A DNA stretch of 64,000 bases from Bacillus salacetis (GTDB lineage Bacteria > Bacillota > Bacilli > Bacillales > Bacillaceae_B): NCBI RefSeq assembly GCF_003581585.1, contig NZ_QXIR01000019.1:24898-88897 (forward strand). The letters run 5' to 3'. This document shows, piece by piece, positions 43,391 to 52,138 of the stretch (the stretch's first letter is position 1; every line of letters begins with the position of its first letter). Under the pieces are notes generated by a model. That model did not search any database. It saw nothing but the letters and a program-made list of their open reading frames with translations, and was not told the origin of the DNA. Both the position numbers and the translations under genes were made by a program.

Positions 43391-44314
43391 ATGATTAAAA
43401 CTGTTTTAGACTTTTTAACTGTCCAGAAAACTGCAATCGATTTAATTCAGCAAGAAAAGTATAGTGAAGCAATTTCTTATTTAGAGGAGGCGAAGAAGGA
43501 GTTTCCATCTAAGATTGATCGAATAGGACACTGGCTGGCAGGAATTTATTGTATTCAAAATGACCAAGAAAAGGCTCTATCAGAATTAAGCGAAGTTCTG
43601 AATAAAGGCTCCTATTGGAATCCAAGCCTATTGGCAAGTGATTCTGATCTAGCGCTCATCCATGCCACTGACAGGTTTGCGGAAATCATACAAAGTTGTG
43701 AAGAATTATATGAAACTCATAAAAATAATTCCAGGTCCCTTCATTTCACAATAGGAAATCATTCATCAGATACCTCTATCACTGCCTTGCATTGGAAAGG
43801 TTCCAACGCCTGGGACTTCTCAGAGCAGATAGCTGCAGATGAGCTAAAAAAAAGATTTTCAATATCCTTCATACAGTCTTCGCAATTATTCAGCCATGGC
43901 TGCTATCATTGGGATGATTACAATGCCGCTAAGAAGGATATAGTGAAATCACAAAATGAAGTGGATGCCGGGGTTGAAACATCCTTTCGCAACAAGATCA
44001 TACTGGGGGCTTCCCAAGGAGCAGATACAGCGATCAATATGTATTTGGAACCGGAAACAAAATACGATACCGTCATCGCCCTGGTACCCACCATGGCAAA
44101 CCTGAGCCTGATTGAGGAGAGATTTAAGGACCAAGGAAAACAAACAGGCAAGTTGATCATAATCACCGGAGATCATGATCCTTTCTATCAAAATGTCCTG
44201 AAGGCACAACCGGTCTTTGAAAAATGTTCTATTCCTCATAAATTGATCGTCATTGAAGGAATGGGGCACACACTGCCTGATAACCTTGAGGAACTAATAA
44301 TAGAAAACATTTAA
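43391..44314 (+). CDS. Alpha/beta hydrolase with TPR-like N-terminus
   Basis: The 307-residue product begins with two TPR-like helices (IQQEKYSEAISYLEEAKKEF, NDQEKALSELSEVLNKGSYW), then a hydrolase domain with the elbow GASQGADTAINMYL near 212, ITGDHDPFYQN near 258 and IEGMGHTLPD near 293. AAGGGGG six bases upstream fixes the start. Substrate unknown. Confidence 0.75.
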   Translation: MIKTVLDFLTVQKTAIDLIQQEKYSEAISYLEEAKKEFPSKIDRIGHWLAGIYCIQNDQEKALSELSEVLNKGSYWNPSLLASDSDLALIHATDRFAEIIQSCEELYETHKNNSRSLHFTIGNHSSDTSITALHWKGSNAWDFSEQIAADELKKRFSISFIQSSQLFSHGCYHWDDYNAAKKDIVKSQNEVDAGVETSFRNKIILGASQGADTAINMYLEPETKYDTVIALVPTMANLSLIEERFKDQGKQTGKLIIITGDHDPFYQNVLKAQPVFEKCSIPHKLIVIEGMGHTLPDNLEELIIENI

Positions 44315-44349
44315 ACTTGAACGCATTAAGAGGAGAATTTAATAAAAGA

Positions 44350-44391
44350 AGCAATAACCGGAGGCCGCTGCTTCCAGCTATTGCTACTTTT
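44350..44391 (+). terminator. Terminator after the hydrolase gene
   Basis: AGCAATA and TATTGCT pair, with a second inner stem (GGA/TCC), followed by ACTTTTACTT. Confidence 0.5.
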
Positions 44392-44457
44392 ACTTAGGCT
44401 GTTTTGGTATCATGTTCTTCAATCAAGATACACCTCTGATAAACTATTTATCTGCCT

Positions 44458-44859
44458 CTACCTCTTCACAGAATCATTCATCTCACTTTCCACCTTTTTA
44501 AAATAGGTATAGAATGCGAACCAGAAAATCAAATAGACGACGATGAAGCCACCGATCCCCACTACTATCGGGATGAGGTTGAATGGCAGCCAGCCAATAT
44601 ATAAAGCCAGCGGGAACCAAATGAAGATGGATATGACAAAGTGGATGGACGTTTGTTTCAAAGGGCTCCACTGGTCCACTTCAAATAACTTTGAGGAAGC
44701 ACCGAAGTAAATTCCCATAACCATGCTGCCGAGCATGCTAAGCCAGATGTCCGACACTGCTGCATCAATGTCCTGCAATTTCAGAATGGTTAAGGCGGTG
44801 AAGGTGAAAAGTGCTGTGAAGCCAAGGCCGATGAGGCTTCTTCTTAATACATCAATCAT
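44458..44859 (-). CDS. DUF3021 membrane protein
   Basis: The 133-residue product has four spans (about 9-30, 38-56, 70-90 and 94-118) and the DUF3021 features IYFGASSKLFEVDQWSPLKQ. It overlaps the LytTR gene by four bases. LytTR/DUF3021 pairs are common in Firmicutes; the membrane protein is thought to control the regulator. Confidence 0.85.
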   Translation of the reverse strand: MIDVLRRSLIGLGFTALFTFTALTILKLQDIDAAVSDIWLSMLGSMVMGIYFGASSKLFEVDQWSPLKQTSIHFVISIFIWFPLALYIGWLPFNLIPIVVGIGGFIVVYLIFWFAFYTYFKKVESEMNDSVKR

Positions 44860-45311
44860 TTTGTATCAACTCCCAGTATTAATTTTTGTTTAAGCTCCTG
44901 GACATATTTCCGGGACACGTACTCCTTGCTTCCAGAGTGAAAAAACACACAAAGGCTTCCGTTAAAAGCCAATTCGAAACGGTTGATACGGTTCAAGTTG
45001 CCGATCGCGGATTTCGATAGACGGCAAAATCCGTGGCTTTCCAGTAAATCTTCTGCTTCGTAGAGTTTCATATTCAGCTCGATGGATTGTTTGTGGATGG
45101 ATGCAAACACTTTTCGGTTTACGGCGAATACATAATCGATTTCATCCGGGGACAATAATATTGATTGCTCCCCTTCTGAACCTACAATCCGATTCGGAGA
45201 TTTCTGCTCCAGTTTCTTCACCAATGCCTCCAGCTCCTCAGACCATTTCCCGGCATGAATCGTAATGAAGGTTTCGTCGTACTTTTCGTGAATCTCGATA
45301 TTGACCCTCAT
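44856..45311 (-). CDS. LytTR-domain DNA-binding regulator
   Basis: The 151-residue protein lacks a receiver domain; the LytTR fold starts near residue 48 with LLSPDEIDYVFAVNRKVF, and continues AEDLLESHGFCRLSKSAIGN and FHSGSKEYVSRKYVQELKQK. It is coupled to DUF3021 by a four-base overlap. It probably regulates its own operon. Confidence 0.9.
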   Translation of the reverse strand: MRVNIEIHEKYDETFITIHAGKWSEELEALVKKLEQKSPNRIVGSEGEQSILLSPDEIDYVFAVNRKVFASIHKQSIELNMKLYEAEDLLESHGFCRLSKSAIGNLNRINRFELAFNGSLCVFFHSGSKEYVSRKYVQELKQKLILGVDTK

Positions 45312-45420
45312 CCCTAACCTCCTTTCTTCATCCTTACTATATCAGCCTCATTCATGAAAATTGGTTGTTTTTGCATAACATGCCTCTATTTATGTATGAC
45401 TGGCAGGATTAATGTAATAA

Positions 45421-45451
45421 AAAAGTTCAGAGTCAAATGCTCTGAACTTTT
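45421..45451 (-). terminator. Terminator of the DinB gene
   Basis: AAAAGTTCAGAG and CTCTGAACTTTT form a perfect 12-base stem around a seven-base loop with a T-run on the minus side, 15 bases after the DinB stop. Confidence 0.9.
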
Positions 45452-45465
45452 GTTACGATATTCAG

Positions 45466-45930
45466 TCAGCGATTTTCCGGCCAGGAACCCTGCATTTTTC
45501 TCAGTTGAATGATCTGGCCTGTGTGGTAGGCATCGTGGAGCATGATGTCCAGCAGTTTTTCTTCTAAAGAACTTTCAACGAAATCCTGTTCAGGCAGACC
45601 GTTTATAGCCTGTCTAAGATTCGCCTGGGCTTTTTCCACTCGCTGCACTACAGCATTCCACTCATGACTGGAAGAATCGGTAAGCGAAAAAGTTTCCTCG
45701 CCATCCAGGTTGTTTTTCCATTCACGGCCTTCCAATTCTGCCGCAAGCCTCTCTTTATAATAAGTAAGGTGGTTCACATTTTCCCAAATGGATTTCGTTG
45801 CTTTTCCTTCGGGTTTCCAATCTGCCTGTTCAGCAGTAAGGCCCTCGATTGCATGATTGAAAGGGGCATACCAGCTTTCTTTATCAAATGTTTTGTCCAA
45901 CAGATTTATAAGTACATCTTTCCTCTGCAT
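45466..45930 (-). CDS. DinB-family metal-binding protein
   Basis: The 154-residue four-helix protein has NHLTYYKERLAAEL near 53 and LHDAYHTGQIIQLRKMQG near 130, giving the usual histidine metal ligands. DinB-like proteins include thiol transferases; the role here is unknown. Confidence 0.85.
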   Translation of the reverse strand: MQRKDVLINLLDKTFDKESWYAPFNHAIEGLTAEQADWKPEGKATKSIWENVNHLTYYKERLAAELEGREWKNNLDGEETFSLTDSSSHEWNAVVQRVEKAQANLRQAINGLPEQDFVESSLEEKLLDIMLHDAYHTGQIIQLRKMQGSWPENR

Positions 45931-46028
45931 TTCGTTTCCTCCATTTCCTCACTTCATTTAGTAATTAAATTCTCCACTTCTTGACCACTTCCTGCTTAAA
46001 TCTTGGGAATGATGTGGTTTCATCCATT

Positions 46029-46913
46029 TTATCGCAGTATAGTACGCAGTGTTTTATCAAGTGTTTCAAATGTAAAGGTATATCCTGCATTTTCCAGACG
46101 GTCCGGCAAAACCCATCTGCTTTTCAAAACCAATTCTGTCTCGGTCTTGATTAAGGCTGCCCCCATTTCCAGCATCCATTTCGGTGACGGGAGACCAAAA
46201 GGCACATTCAGCGTATTCCTTAGTTCCCTCATTAACTCCCGATTAGAGACGGGGTTAGGTGCAGCACAATTAAACGGGCCGCTCAAATGTTTATTCTCTT
46301 GTAAAAAAAGAATGATTTGGTACAAGTCTTCTATATGTATCCAACTGAACTTCTGCTTTCCTGTTCCCTGGCTGCCGCCAAGTCCAAATCTCACTAGGTT
46401 GCGGTAAGGAGTCATGACACCTCCGCCTTCACCAAGTACGATCGCAATACGCAATGCGATTTGTCTCGTATTGGGTAAAACAAAGGAAAAGAACGTTTCT
46501 TCCCATTGTGCCGCAACATCTACAGAGAATCCTGTCCCGAATTTGCCTTCCTCTTCCGTCATCGGCCGATCCTCCGCATGACGATATATCGTGGCCGTAC
46601 TCGAATTCATCCAGGCTTCGGGTGGATCCACACAAGAAAGAACGGCCTCTCCGAGTGTTCTTGTGGTCCTGACACGTGAATCCATGATTTCTCTCTTGTT
46701 TGCTTCATTGTATCGGCAATTCACTGATTTACCTGCCAGATTGATGAGCATTTCCGATCCTTCCAGAGCTTCTTTGATTCCTGCTCTGTCATCCCAGGAG
46801 ATATGAGGATGCTGCCTTGATATAATCTTCACTTCATACCCAGACTTCCTGAATTTATCTTGTAGGTATTCCCCTATGAACCCGGTCCCTCCTGCTATGA
46901 CCACTTTCTTCAT
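46029..46913 (-). CDS. TIGR01777-type SDR epimerase (YfhF-like)
   Basis: The 294-residue protein has the NAD(P) loop VIAGGTGFIGEYLQ, INLAGKSVNCRY, and RIAIVLGEGGGVMTPY with GKQKFSWIHIEDLYQIILF and FNCAAPNPVSNRELMR. These match the atypical SDR family of YfhF. Substrate unknown. Confidence 0.9.
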   Translation of the reverse strand: MKKVVIAGGTGFIGEYLQDKFRKSGYEVKIISRQHPHISWDDRAGIKEALEGSEMLINLAGKSVNCRYNEANKREIMDSRVRTTRTLGEAVLSCVDPPEAWMNSSTATIYRHAEDRPMTEEEGKFGTGFSVDVAAQWEETFFSFVLPNTRQIALRIAIVLGEGGGVMTPYRNLVRFGLGGSQGTGKQKFSWIHIEDLYQIILFLQENKHLSGPFNCAAPNPVSNRELMRELRNTLNVPFGLPSPKWMLEMGAALIKTETELVLKSRWVLPDRLENAGYTFTFETLDKTLRTILR

Positions 46914-46990
46914 TCAATCACTCCTCAGTTCCTTACAGCATGGTTATTTTAAATTTTACTAGAAATTCAAGGCGAGCGGGAAAAAAATCA

Positions 46991-47034
46991 AAAAAAGAAG
47001 AACCTCTCTGATTCAAAGAAGTTCTCCTTTTTTT
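46991..47034 (-). terminator. Terminator of the DUF3231 gene
   Basis: On the minus strand AGAAC...GTTCT arms with inner CTTT/AGAG pairing are followed by TTTTTTTGA. It lies about 130 bases after the stop. Confidence 0.55.
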
Positions 47035-47161
47035 AAAAATGTAACGATTAGATGGGTGCCTGACTTGAGATAACAATACTGGCATGTATTTTCTTCCTTT
47101 TTAACATGTGAGCCAGTGCACGATTGTTTTAAATTGGTTCACCAGACAATGGGGAAAAGTA

Positions 47162-48175
47162 TCACTTTTTATTTTTCCCCAGCTGATCACGATTTGGAGC
47201 CGCCGGCGGTTCTTCCAGCCACCTGTTTTCTATCATGATGTTGGCGCCATCTTTGGCATATAGCCCAATTTGAAGAGATAACTTTTCATACAAAAGTGTC
47301 AAATCGGATCTCTGGCTTGCTGCTGCGGCCGCAGCGTAGTTGCCGAAACCGGCTGTGCTCATCAGGCTCATATGAAACATCATCAATTTTTCCGAAAAGA
47401 CAGCAGTTGTACTATCCGTAATGGCATGGTCTGCCGAAATAGGTGCCTGAATATCATCCTTCAGCAAGATGGCCGAGAACTTAGAGATATGGTCTTTGGA
47501 AATCTCTTTTCCTTTTTGCATATATTTTTTGACTTCCGGCGACTGGGCGGTCTGCATGAAACCAGATGTCAGCATGACACCGGTTTGATTGGTTTCAATG
47601 TTTAAACTTAAGTGAGAGATTTCTATGGAATTCAGTATTCTGTGAGAAGTCATGGGATTCATCCCGCTCAGATAGCTTTTATCATGGATAAGGCTGACTT
47701 GTTTCGGATAAGGAATGTACGGCCTCCTTAAATAAAGGCCCATCGCAAGTGCGACATCTGAAGCCAATTGATACAGCTCCTCCACGTTCCTTAAACAACT
47801 GCCATAAAGCTGGCGCATATCTTTTCTTGCTGCCAAAGCCAGGCTTGCAGTATGTGTGACCATCCCCACCCGGCTCATGTGCAGGATATAGGTCAGCTTG
47901 AAGGTATCCGTAAATAAATCTGGAGCACCGAGCTCCACGTCTTTCTCAGTGAAACCATAAGGAACCGGCATGTTTTCCATGTGGTAGATTTTCTCATATT
48001 CAAACAAATGCCGTAAAGCAATATCATACGCTTTCTCTATAGCCGGCTTGATATCCTCATTCTTCACTTTTTCCTTCATGAACCGGATGACCTGGATGGT
48101 CATGCTGTCGTAAAGAAAAGAAGACCATAATGTGCTGATTTCAGCTGCAGTTAAACTAATTTGTTTATTTTCCAT
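47162..48175 (-). CDS. DUF3231 protein
   Basis: The 337-residue protein has the two-repeat layout of DUF3231: LTAAEISTLWSSFLYDSMTI near the start and RILNSIEISHLSLNIETNQT in the second half. Each half is a helical bundle. These proteins occur in sporulating Bacilli; function unknown. Confidence 0.85.
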   Translation of the reverse strand: MENKQISLTAAEISTLWSSFLYDSMTIQVIRFMKEKVKNEDIKPAIEKAYDIALRHLFEYEKIYHMENMPVPYGFTEKDVELGAPDLFTDTFKLTYILHMSRVGMVTHTASLALAARKDMRQLYGSCLRNVEELYQLASDVALAMGLYLRRPYIPYPKQVSLIHDKSYLSGMNPMTSHRILNSIEISHLSLNIETNQTGVMLTSGFMQTAQSPEVKKYMQKGKEISKDHISKFSAILLKDDIQAPISADHAITDSTTAVFSEKLMMFHMSLMSTAGFGNYAAAAAASQRSDLTLLYEKLSLQIGLYAKDGANIMIENRWLEEPPAAPNRDQLGKNKK

Positions 48176-48244
48176 CGCTACCTCACCATTATAAGAGTAA
48201 TATGCTTTTATTATGGTGGGAACGACGGATAATATACATTTCCC

Positions 48245-48297
48245 TTTAGCACATTAAAGCGGTGGGGGACAGTCCCCCACCGCTTTAATGTGCTAAA
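48245..48297. repeat. Perfect 53-bp palindrome overlapping a stop codon
   Basis: Twenty-six-base arms (TTTAGCACATTAAAGC, GGTGGGGGAC and their exact complement) flank a single A. The right end includes the stop of the ABC permease gene. The GGGGGAC-A-GTCCCCC centre is typical of short Bacillus repeats. It could be a terminator or a REP-like insertion. Confidence 0.85.
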
Positions 48298-48907
48298 ATG
48301 CTTTCTTCTGATAGATGATATGGGTGACTCCCCAGGATACGGCATAGACAGCGATAGCAGACAATACCGCACCAGTATACATAGCCGAAACAGAGAGATT
48401 CAAAAGAAATTCTGTAATGGACGTTAATTGTTCACCCAATATGAGGGCTATCTGAGGCCCGATACTTGCCAATACTAGAAAACTGATGAGCACGAAGGTG
48501 AAAATGTAACCCGGTTTGAAAAGATAGAACAACGGAAAGGTCAAAGCAGCAAATAGTAAAAACAAGCTGCTCGCCATTGCTATATCCTTCAATGAAAATG
48601 GCTTGCCCATTAAAGTAAATGCCAGGCAGGTCACAATTATGGCAATACCCATATAAACAATAGCGCCCAAATATCTGGAGGCAACAATTTCCGTCCTTGT
48701 ATACGGCAGTGAATTCAATAGAATATTCGTTTCTGCCTTTTCATCATAGGCATGTGTATTAAACGGAATGAAAATACTCGCAACGAGGAATGTTAATACC
48801 GGATGTGAATTCATTAAAATGAAAAACAGGATAAATGGAATGAAGAATAAGAGCTGTTTCTTCTGCAGGATTACATCCCGTCTGATCAAATTAAACATGC
48901 TGCACAT
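48293..48907 (-). CDS. ABC-2 type permease
   Basis: The 204-residue product has about six spans and follows the ATPase with a 17-base overlap. The start MFNLIRRDVILQKKQLLFF fits ABC-2 permeases of the Ytr type. It probably exports a peptide or antibiotic-like substrate with the ATPase. The stop codon lies inside the palindrome at 48245-48297. Confidence 0.8.
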   Translation of the reverse strand: MCSMFNLIRRDVILQKKQLLFFIPFILFFILMNSHPVLTFLVASIFIPFNTHAYDEKAETNILLNSLPYTRTEIVASRYLGAIVYMGIAIIVTCLAFTLMGKPFSLKDIAMASSLFLLFAALTFPLFYLFKPGYIFTFVLISFLVLASIGPQIALILGEQLTSITEFLLNLSVSAMYTGAVLSAIAVYAVSWGVTHIIYQKKAF

Positions 48908-49766
48908 CCCCCTTCAAGTAATACATGATATCTTCCAGTGACGCCGGTTCAATCACAACCATATCTCCGAACGTATCTTTTACAGCCTGAACATCATCAG
49001 TCAGGGCCTCGAAACCGGTCGATGCACGGGTAACATGGACAAAGTGCTTTTCCGTATCGCGGTCCAGAAGATCCAGCCCTCCCTTAACAAGTGCGTAACT
49101 TTCCCCCGTCTCGTGAATGGAATTGTGAAACTCAAGCTCTCCGTTCCTCATGAAGGCAATGTAGTCCGCAATCCTGTCCAGATCGGAAGTGATATGGGTG
49201 GAGAAAAAAATCGTGCGGTTCCCATCGATCATCAGTTCCTGCAGCAGATCAAGCAGCTCCCTTCGAAAAATCGGGTCAAGACCTGCAGTCGGCTCATCCA
49301 TGATAATCAACTCAGCATGATGAGAGAGGGCAATAGCCAGTGATGCCTTCATCTGCATCCCCTTCGAAAAGGTTTTGATCGCTTTATTCAATGGAAGATC
49401 AAACTTCCCGGCATAATGATAAAATAAAGAATCATCCCAGCGCTTATAAGCAGGGCCCACTATTCTCTTGATATCCTTCAGGGTCAATCCTTCAAAAAAC
49501 ACATTGCCATCGTAAACAAATCCGATAGGTTCTTTTATCTCTTTTTCATGTGTTGCATAGTCCAGACCGAACACCTTAACCTCCCCATTATCAGGCTTCA
49601 AAAGATTCATCATCATTTTGATCGTGGTCGACTTTCCCGCACCATTGGCACCAATGAAGCCCGTCACAAAGCCCTTCTTCACTTGTAAATCAATATTTTT
49701 TACGGAAAAATCTTTAAATTGCTTTGTGACTTTTCTTAATTCAACTACATTTTCCACCTTGTTCAC
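48891..49766 (-). CDS. ABC transporter ATPase, YtrB-like
   Basis: The 291-residue protein has Walker A GANGAGKSTTIK near 39, the signature TFSKGMQMKASLAIAL near 137 and Walker B LIIMDEPTAGLDP near 157. The C-terminal extension (VVIEPASLEDIMYYL) is of the YtrB/YhcH type. It overlaps the GntR stop by four bases. Confidence 0.9.
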   Translation of the reverse strand: MNKVENVVELRKVTKQFKDFSVKNIDLQVKKGFVTGFIGANGAGKSTTIKMMMNLLKPDNGEVKVFGLDYATHEKEIKEPIGFVYDGNVFFEGLTLKDIKRIVGPAYKRWDDSLFYHYAGKFDLPLNKAIKTFSKGMQMKASLAIALSHHAELIIMDEPTAGLDPIFRRELLDLLQELMIDGNRTIFFSTHITSDLDRIADYIAFMRNGELEFHNSIHETGESYALVKGGLDLLDRDTEKHFVHVTRASTGFEALTDDVQAVKDTFGDMVVIEPASLEDIMYYLKGDVQHV

Positions 49767-50134
49767 TCCTCATATAAAATGGTCAGTAATTCCTTAATCT
49801 CCTCAAGCGGCAGTCCTATCTCTTTACTGTTGGCGATGACGGAACCCAGCTGCTCTTCAATGACTTTCAGCTTCTTTTCCCGAATGATCTCCAAATTCTG
49901 TTCAGCGACAAACGAGCCTTTCCCTACTATCGAATAAATGAATCCTTCCTTCTCCAGCTCCTCATAAGCCCGCTTAGTCGTTATCACACTAATTTGCAGA
50001 TCTTTTGCTAGTTTACGCATTGAAGGAACAGGATCTCCCTCCTGAAGTTCCCCTGCCAGAATAGATGCTTTTACCTGATTCGTAATTTGCTCATAAATAG
50101 GCTCCTTTGAGCGGTTGGATATGATTATTTGCAT
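49763..50134 (-). CDS. YtrA-type GntR regulator
   Basis: The 123-residue protein has a winged helix (PIYEQITNQVKASILAGELQ, PSMRKLAKDLQISVITTKRA) and a short C-terminal dimer helix, as in the YtrA subgroup of GntR proteins that control ABC exporters. A near-perfect palindrome at 50179-50207 is its likely operator. Confidence 0.9.
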   Translation of the reverse strand: MQIIISNRSKEPIYEQITNQVKASILAGELQEGDPVPSMRKLAKDLQISVITTKRAYEELEKEGFIYSIVGKGSFVAEQNLEIIREKKLKVIEEQLGSVIANSKEIGLPLEEIKELLTILYEE

Positions 50135-50178
50135 GAGATCCCTCTTTTACACTTGTGTCTTCTTCAGCACTATCCGTT

Positions 50179-50207
50179 ATAATGTATATACTTAATATAC
50201 ACATTAT
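50179..50207. promoter_or_regulatory. Near-perfect palindrome, probable YtrA-type operator
   Basis: ATAATGTATATA, CTTAA, TATACACATTAT has 12-base arms with one mismatch. It lies 45 bases upstream of the gntR start. Confidence 0.7.
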
Positions 50208-50391
50208 ATACACATGATGTTTTATTTTCAACAGTCATTTTTATTAATAACATGGATTCACTCAACAATACGTTACAAGCGTACAAGCATAACTGGAAAA
50301 TAATGAATAATATAGTTAATAACTATTACTACTTTTAATAAAAAAACAAAATCAGTAATCTATTAATCTTTTTAGAAAGGAGTTGGCAGTT

Positions 50392-51021
50392 TTGCCGATT
50401 ACCGTGATTGAGAATTGGAAAGATTTAGAACCGGAAGTATTGAAGCATATTAAACAAACGGATGTTGTCGTCGATATAGGCTGCGGTATCAAGCCGCAGA
50501 ATTTATTTACACCAAAGGTTCATATTGGTATCGAACCTTATTCAGAATATATTGAGCACTTGGAAAAGAACCTTGCAAACCGTGACCGTACCTTCATATT
50601 TATCAACAGCACCTGGGACATATTGAGAAAATTCCCTTCCAATTCCGTTGATACCATAATATTTACAGATGTAATCGAACATCTCAGCAAGATGCAGGGA
50701 AAGAAATTGCTGAAAGAAGCAGAGAGAGTCGCGAAGGTTCAAGTCATCCTGTTTACATCATTAGGATTCCTTCCTCAATGCCACCCCGATGGCAAGGATG
50801 CCTGGGGCCTGGACGGAGGAAAATGGCAGGATCACAAATCAGGATGGGAACCAAAAGACTTTCATGATAAGTGGAATATCTATCTGTGTGAAAAATTCCA
50901 TTATGGTAAAGACGAAGATAATCTCTTTGAAGAGCCATACGGAGCATTCTGGGGAATCTTAAACATTGAACCTGGGGAGGAACAAAACCAGGCATTCACC
51001 GTCCTTCTTCCCGGTCAGTAG
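50392..51021 (+). CDS. Class I SAM-dependent methyltransferase
   Basis: The 209-residue protein has motif I VVVDIGCGIKPQNL, IGIEPYSEYIEHLEKN, and VDTIIFTDVIEHLSKMQGKK. The C-terminal half has several Trp/His and may bind a substrate. The TTG at 50392 follows AAAGGAG by eight bases. Acceptor unknown. Confidence 0.85.
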   Translation: MPITVIENWKDLEPEVLKHIKQTDVVVDIGCGIKPQNLFTPKVHIGIEPYSEYIEHLEKNLANRDRTFIFINSTWDILRKFPSNSVDTIIFTDVIEHLSKMQGKKLLKEAERVAKVQVILFTSLGFLPQCHPDGKDAWGLDGGKWQDHKSGWEPKDFHDKWNIYLCEKFHYGKDEDNLFEEPYGAFWGILNIEPGEEQNQAFTVLLPGQ

Positions 51022-51043
51022 CGTTCAAAACACTTCAACATTC

Positions 51044-51076
51044 AAAAAGAGCACCGGGATCCATTTCCGGTGCTCT
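51044..51076 (-). terminator. Minus-strand terminator left of array E
   Basis: AGAGCACCGG and CCGGTGCTCT pair around a nine-base loop; on the minus strand TTTTTG follows. It would end a leftward transcript that had crossed array E from glxK. On the plus strand the tail is poor, so it serves the methyltransferase less well. Confidence 0.65.
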
Positions 51077-51216
51077 GAATTGCGATGAAACAATATTCTA
51101 TTTCTATACCAGAAAAATAACTCCTCAGGAACTTTTGCAGAGATTCTTTTTGATTCATGGTAATCTCAGGAGTTGTTTCGTACTGTGTTCGTACCTCTAC
51201 AGATGGGCTTATAATT

Positions 51217-52016
51217 TTAATAAGGTGATTTTCTTCGATAATCGTAACCCCTCAGCTCTGGTTCCTCCCTATAGCGGAACATTCCTTCGCTATTTGTACC
51301 CCTTCAACTCAATTTCTCCCTTGCAGCGGTACATTTCTTCGCTAACCGTTACCCCTCAGCTCTGGTTCCTCCCTATAGTGGTACATTTCTTCGCTATTTG
51401 TACCCCTTCAACTCAATTTCTCCCTTGTAGCGGTACATTGCTTCGCTAACCGTTACCCTTCAGCTCCTGGTTCCTCCCTGTAACGGCACGTTTCTTTGTT
51501 ATTCGTACCCCTTCAACTCAATTTCTCCCTTGTAGCGGTACGTTTCTTCGCTAACCGTTACCCTTCAGCTCCTGTTCCTCTCTGTAACGGCACATTCCTT
51601 CTCTATTTGTAGCCCTTCAACTCAATTTCTCCCTTGTAGCGGTACATATCTTCGCTAACCGTTACCCTTCAGCTCCTTTTCCTCCCTGTAACGGCACGTT
51701 TCTTTGTTATTCGTACCCCTTTAACTCAATTTCTCCCTTGTAGCGGTACATTTCTTCGCTAACCGTTACCCCTCAGCTCTGGTTCCTCCCTATAACGGCA
51801 CATTCCTTCTCTATTTGTACCCCTTTAACTCAATTTCTCCCTTGTAGCGGTACATTTCTTCGCTAACCGTTACCCTTCAGCTCCTGTTCCTCTCTGTAAC
51901 GGCACGTTTCTTTGTTATTCGTACCCCTTCAACTCAATTTCTCCCTTGCAGCGGTACGTTTCTTCGCTAATCGTTACCCTTCAGCTCCTGTTCCTCTCTG
52001 TAACGGCACGTTTCTA
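51217..52016. repeat. Array E: about 15 units of 52 bp in pairs
   Basis: AGCGG/AACGG cores recur about every 52 bases (51273, 51325, 51377 and so on to 52002). Two half-types alternate: TAGCGGTACATTTCTTCGCTA with ACCGTTACCC, and TAACGGCACGTTTCTTTGTTA with TTCGTACCCC. The arms TAGCG/CGCTA, ATAGCG/CGCTAT and TAACG/TGTTA pair in each type; a few units (ending TCTCTAT) do not. The core matches array B. Confidence 0.95.
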
Positions 52017-52138
52017 CCAAACCAAAAAGAACTCACAAAAGCAACAAACTAAGAACTACCTAAACACTGCTCAATATTGCCATCACCCCGTTATAAAGCA
52101 GCCTGTTAAATCATATGTATCATAGCCTTCCTTCAAAG

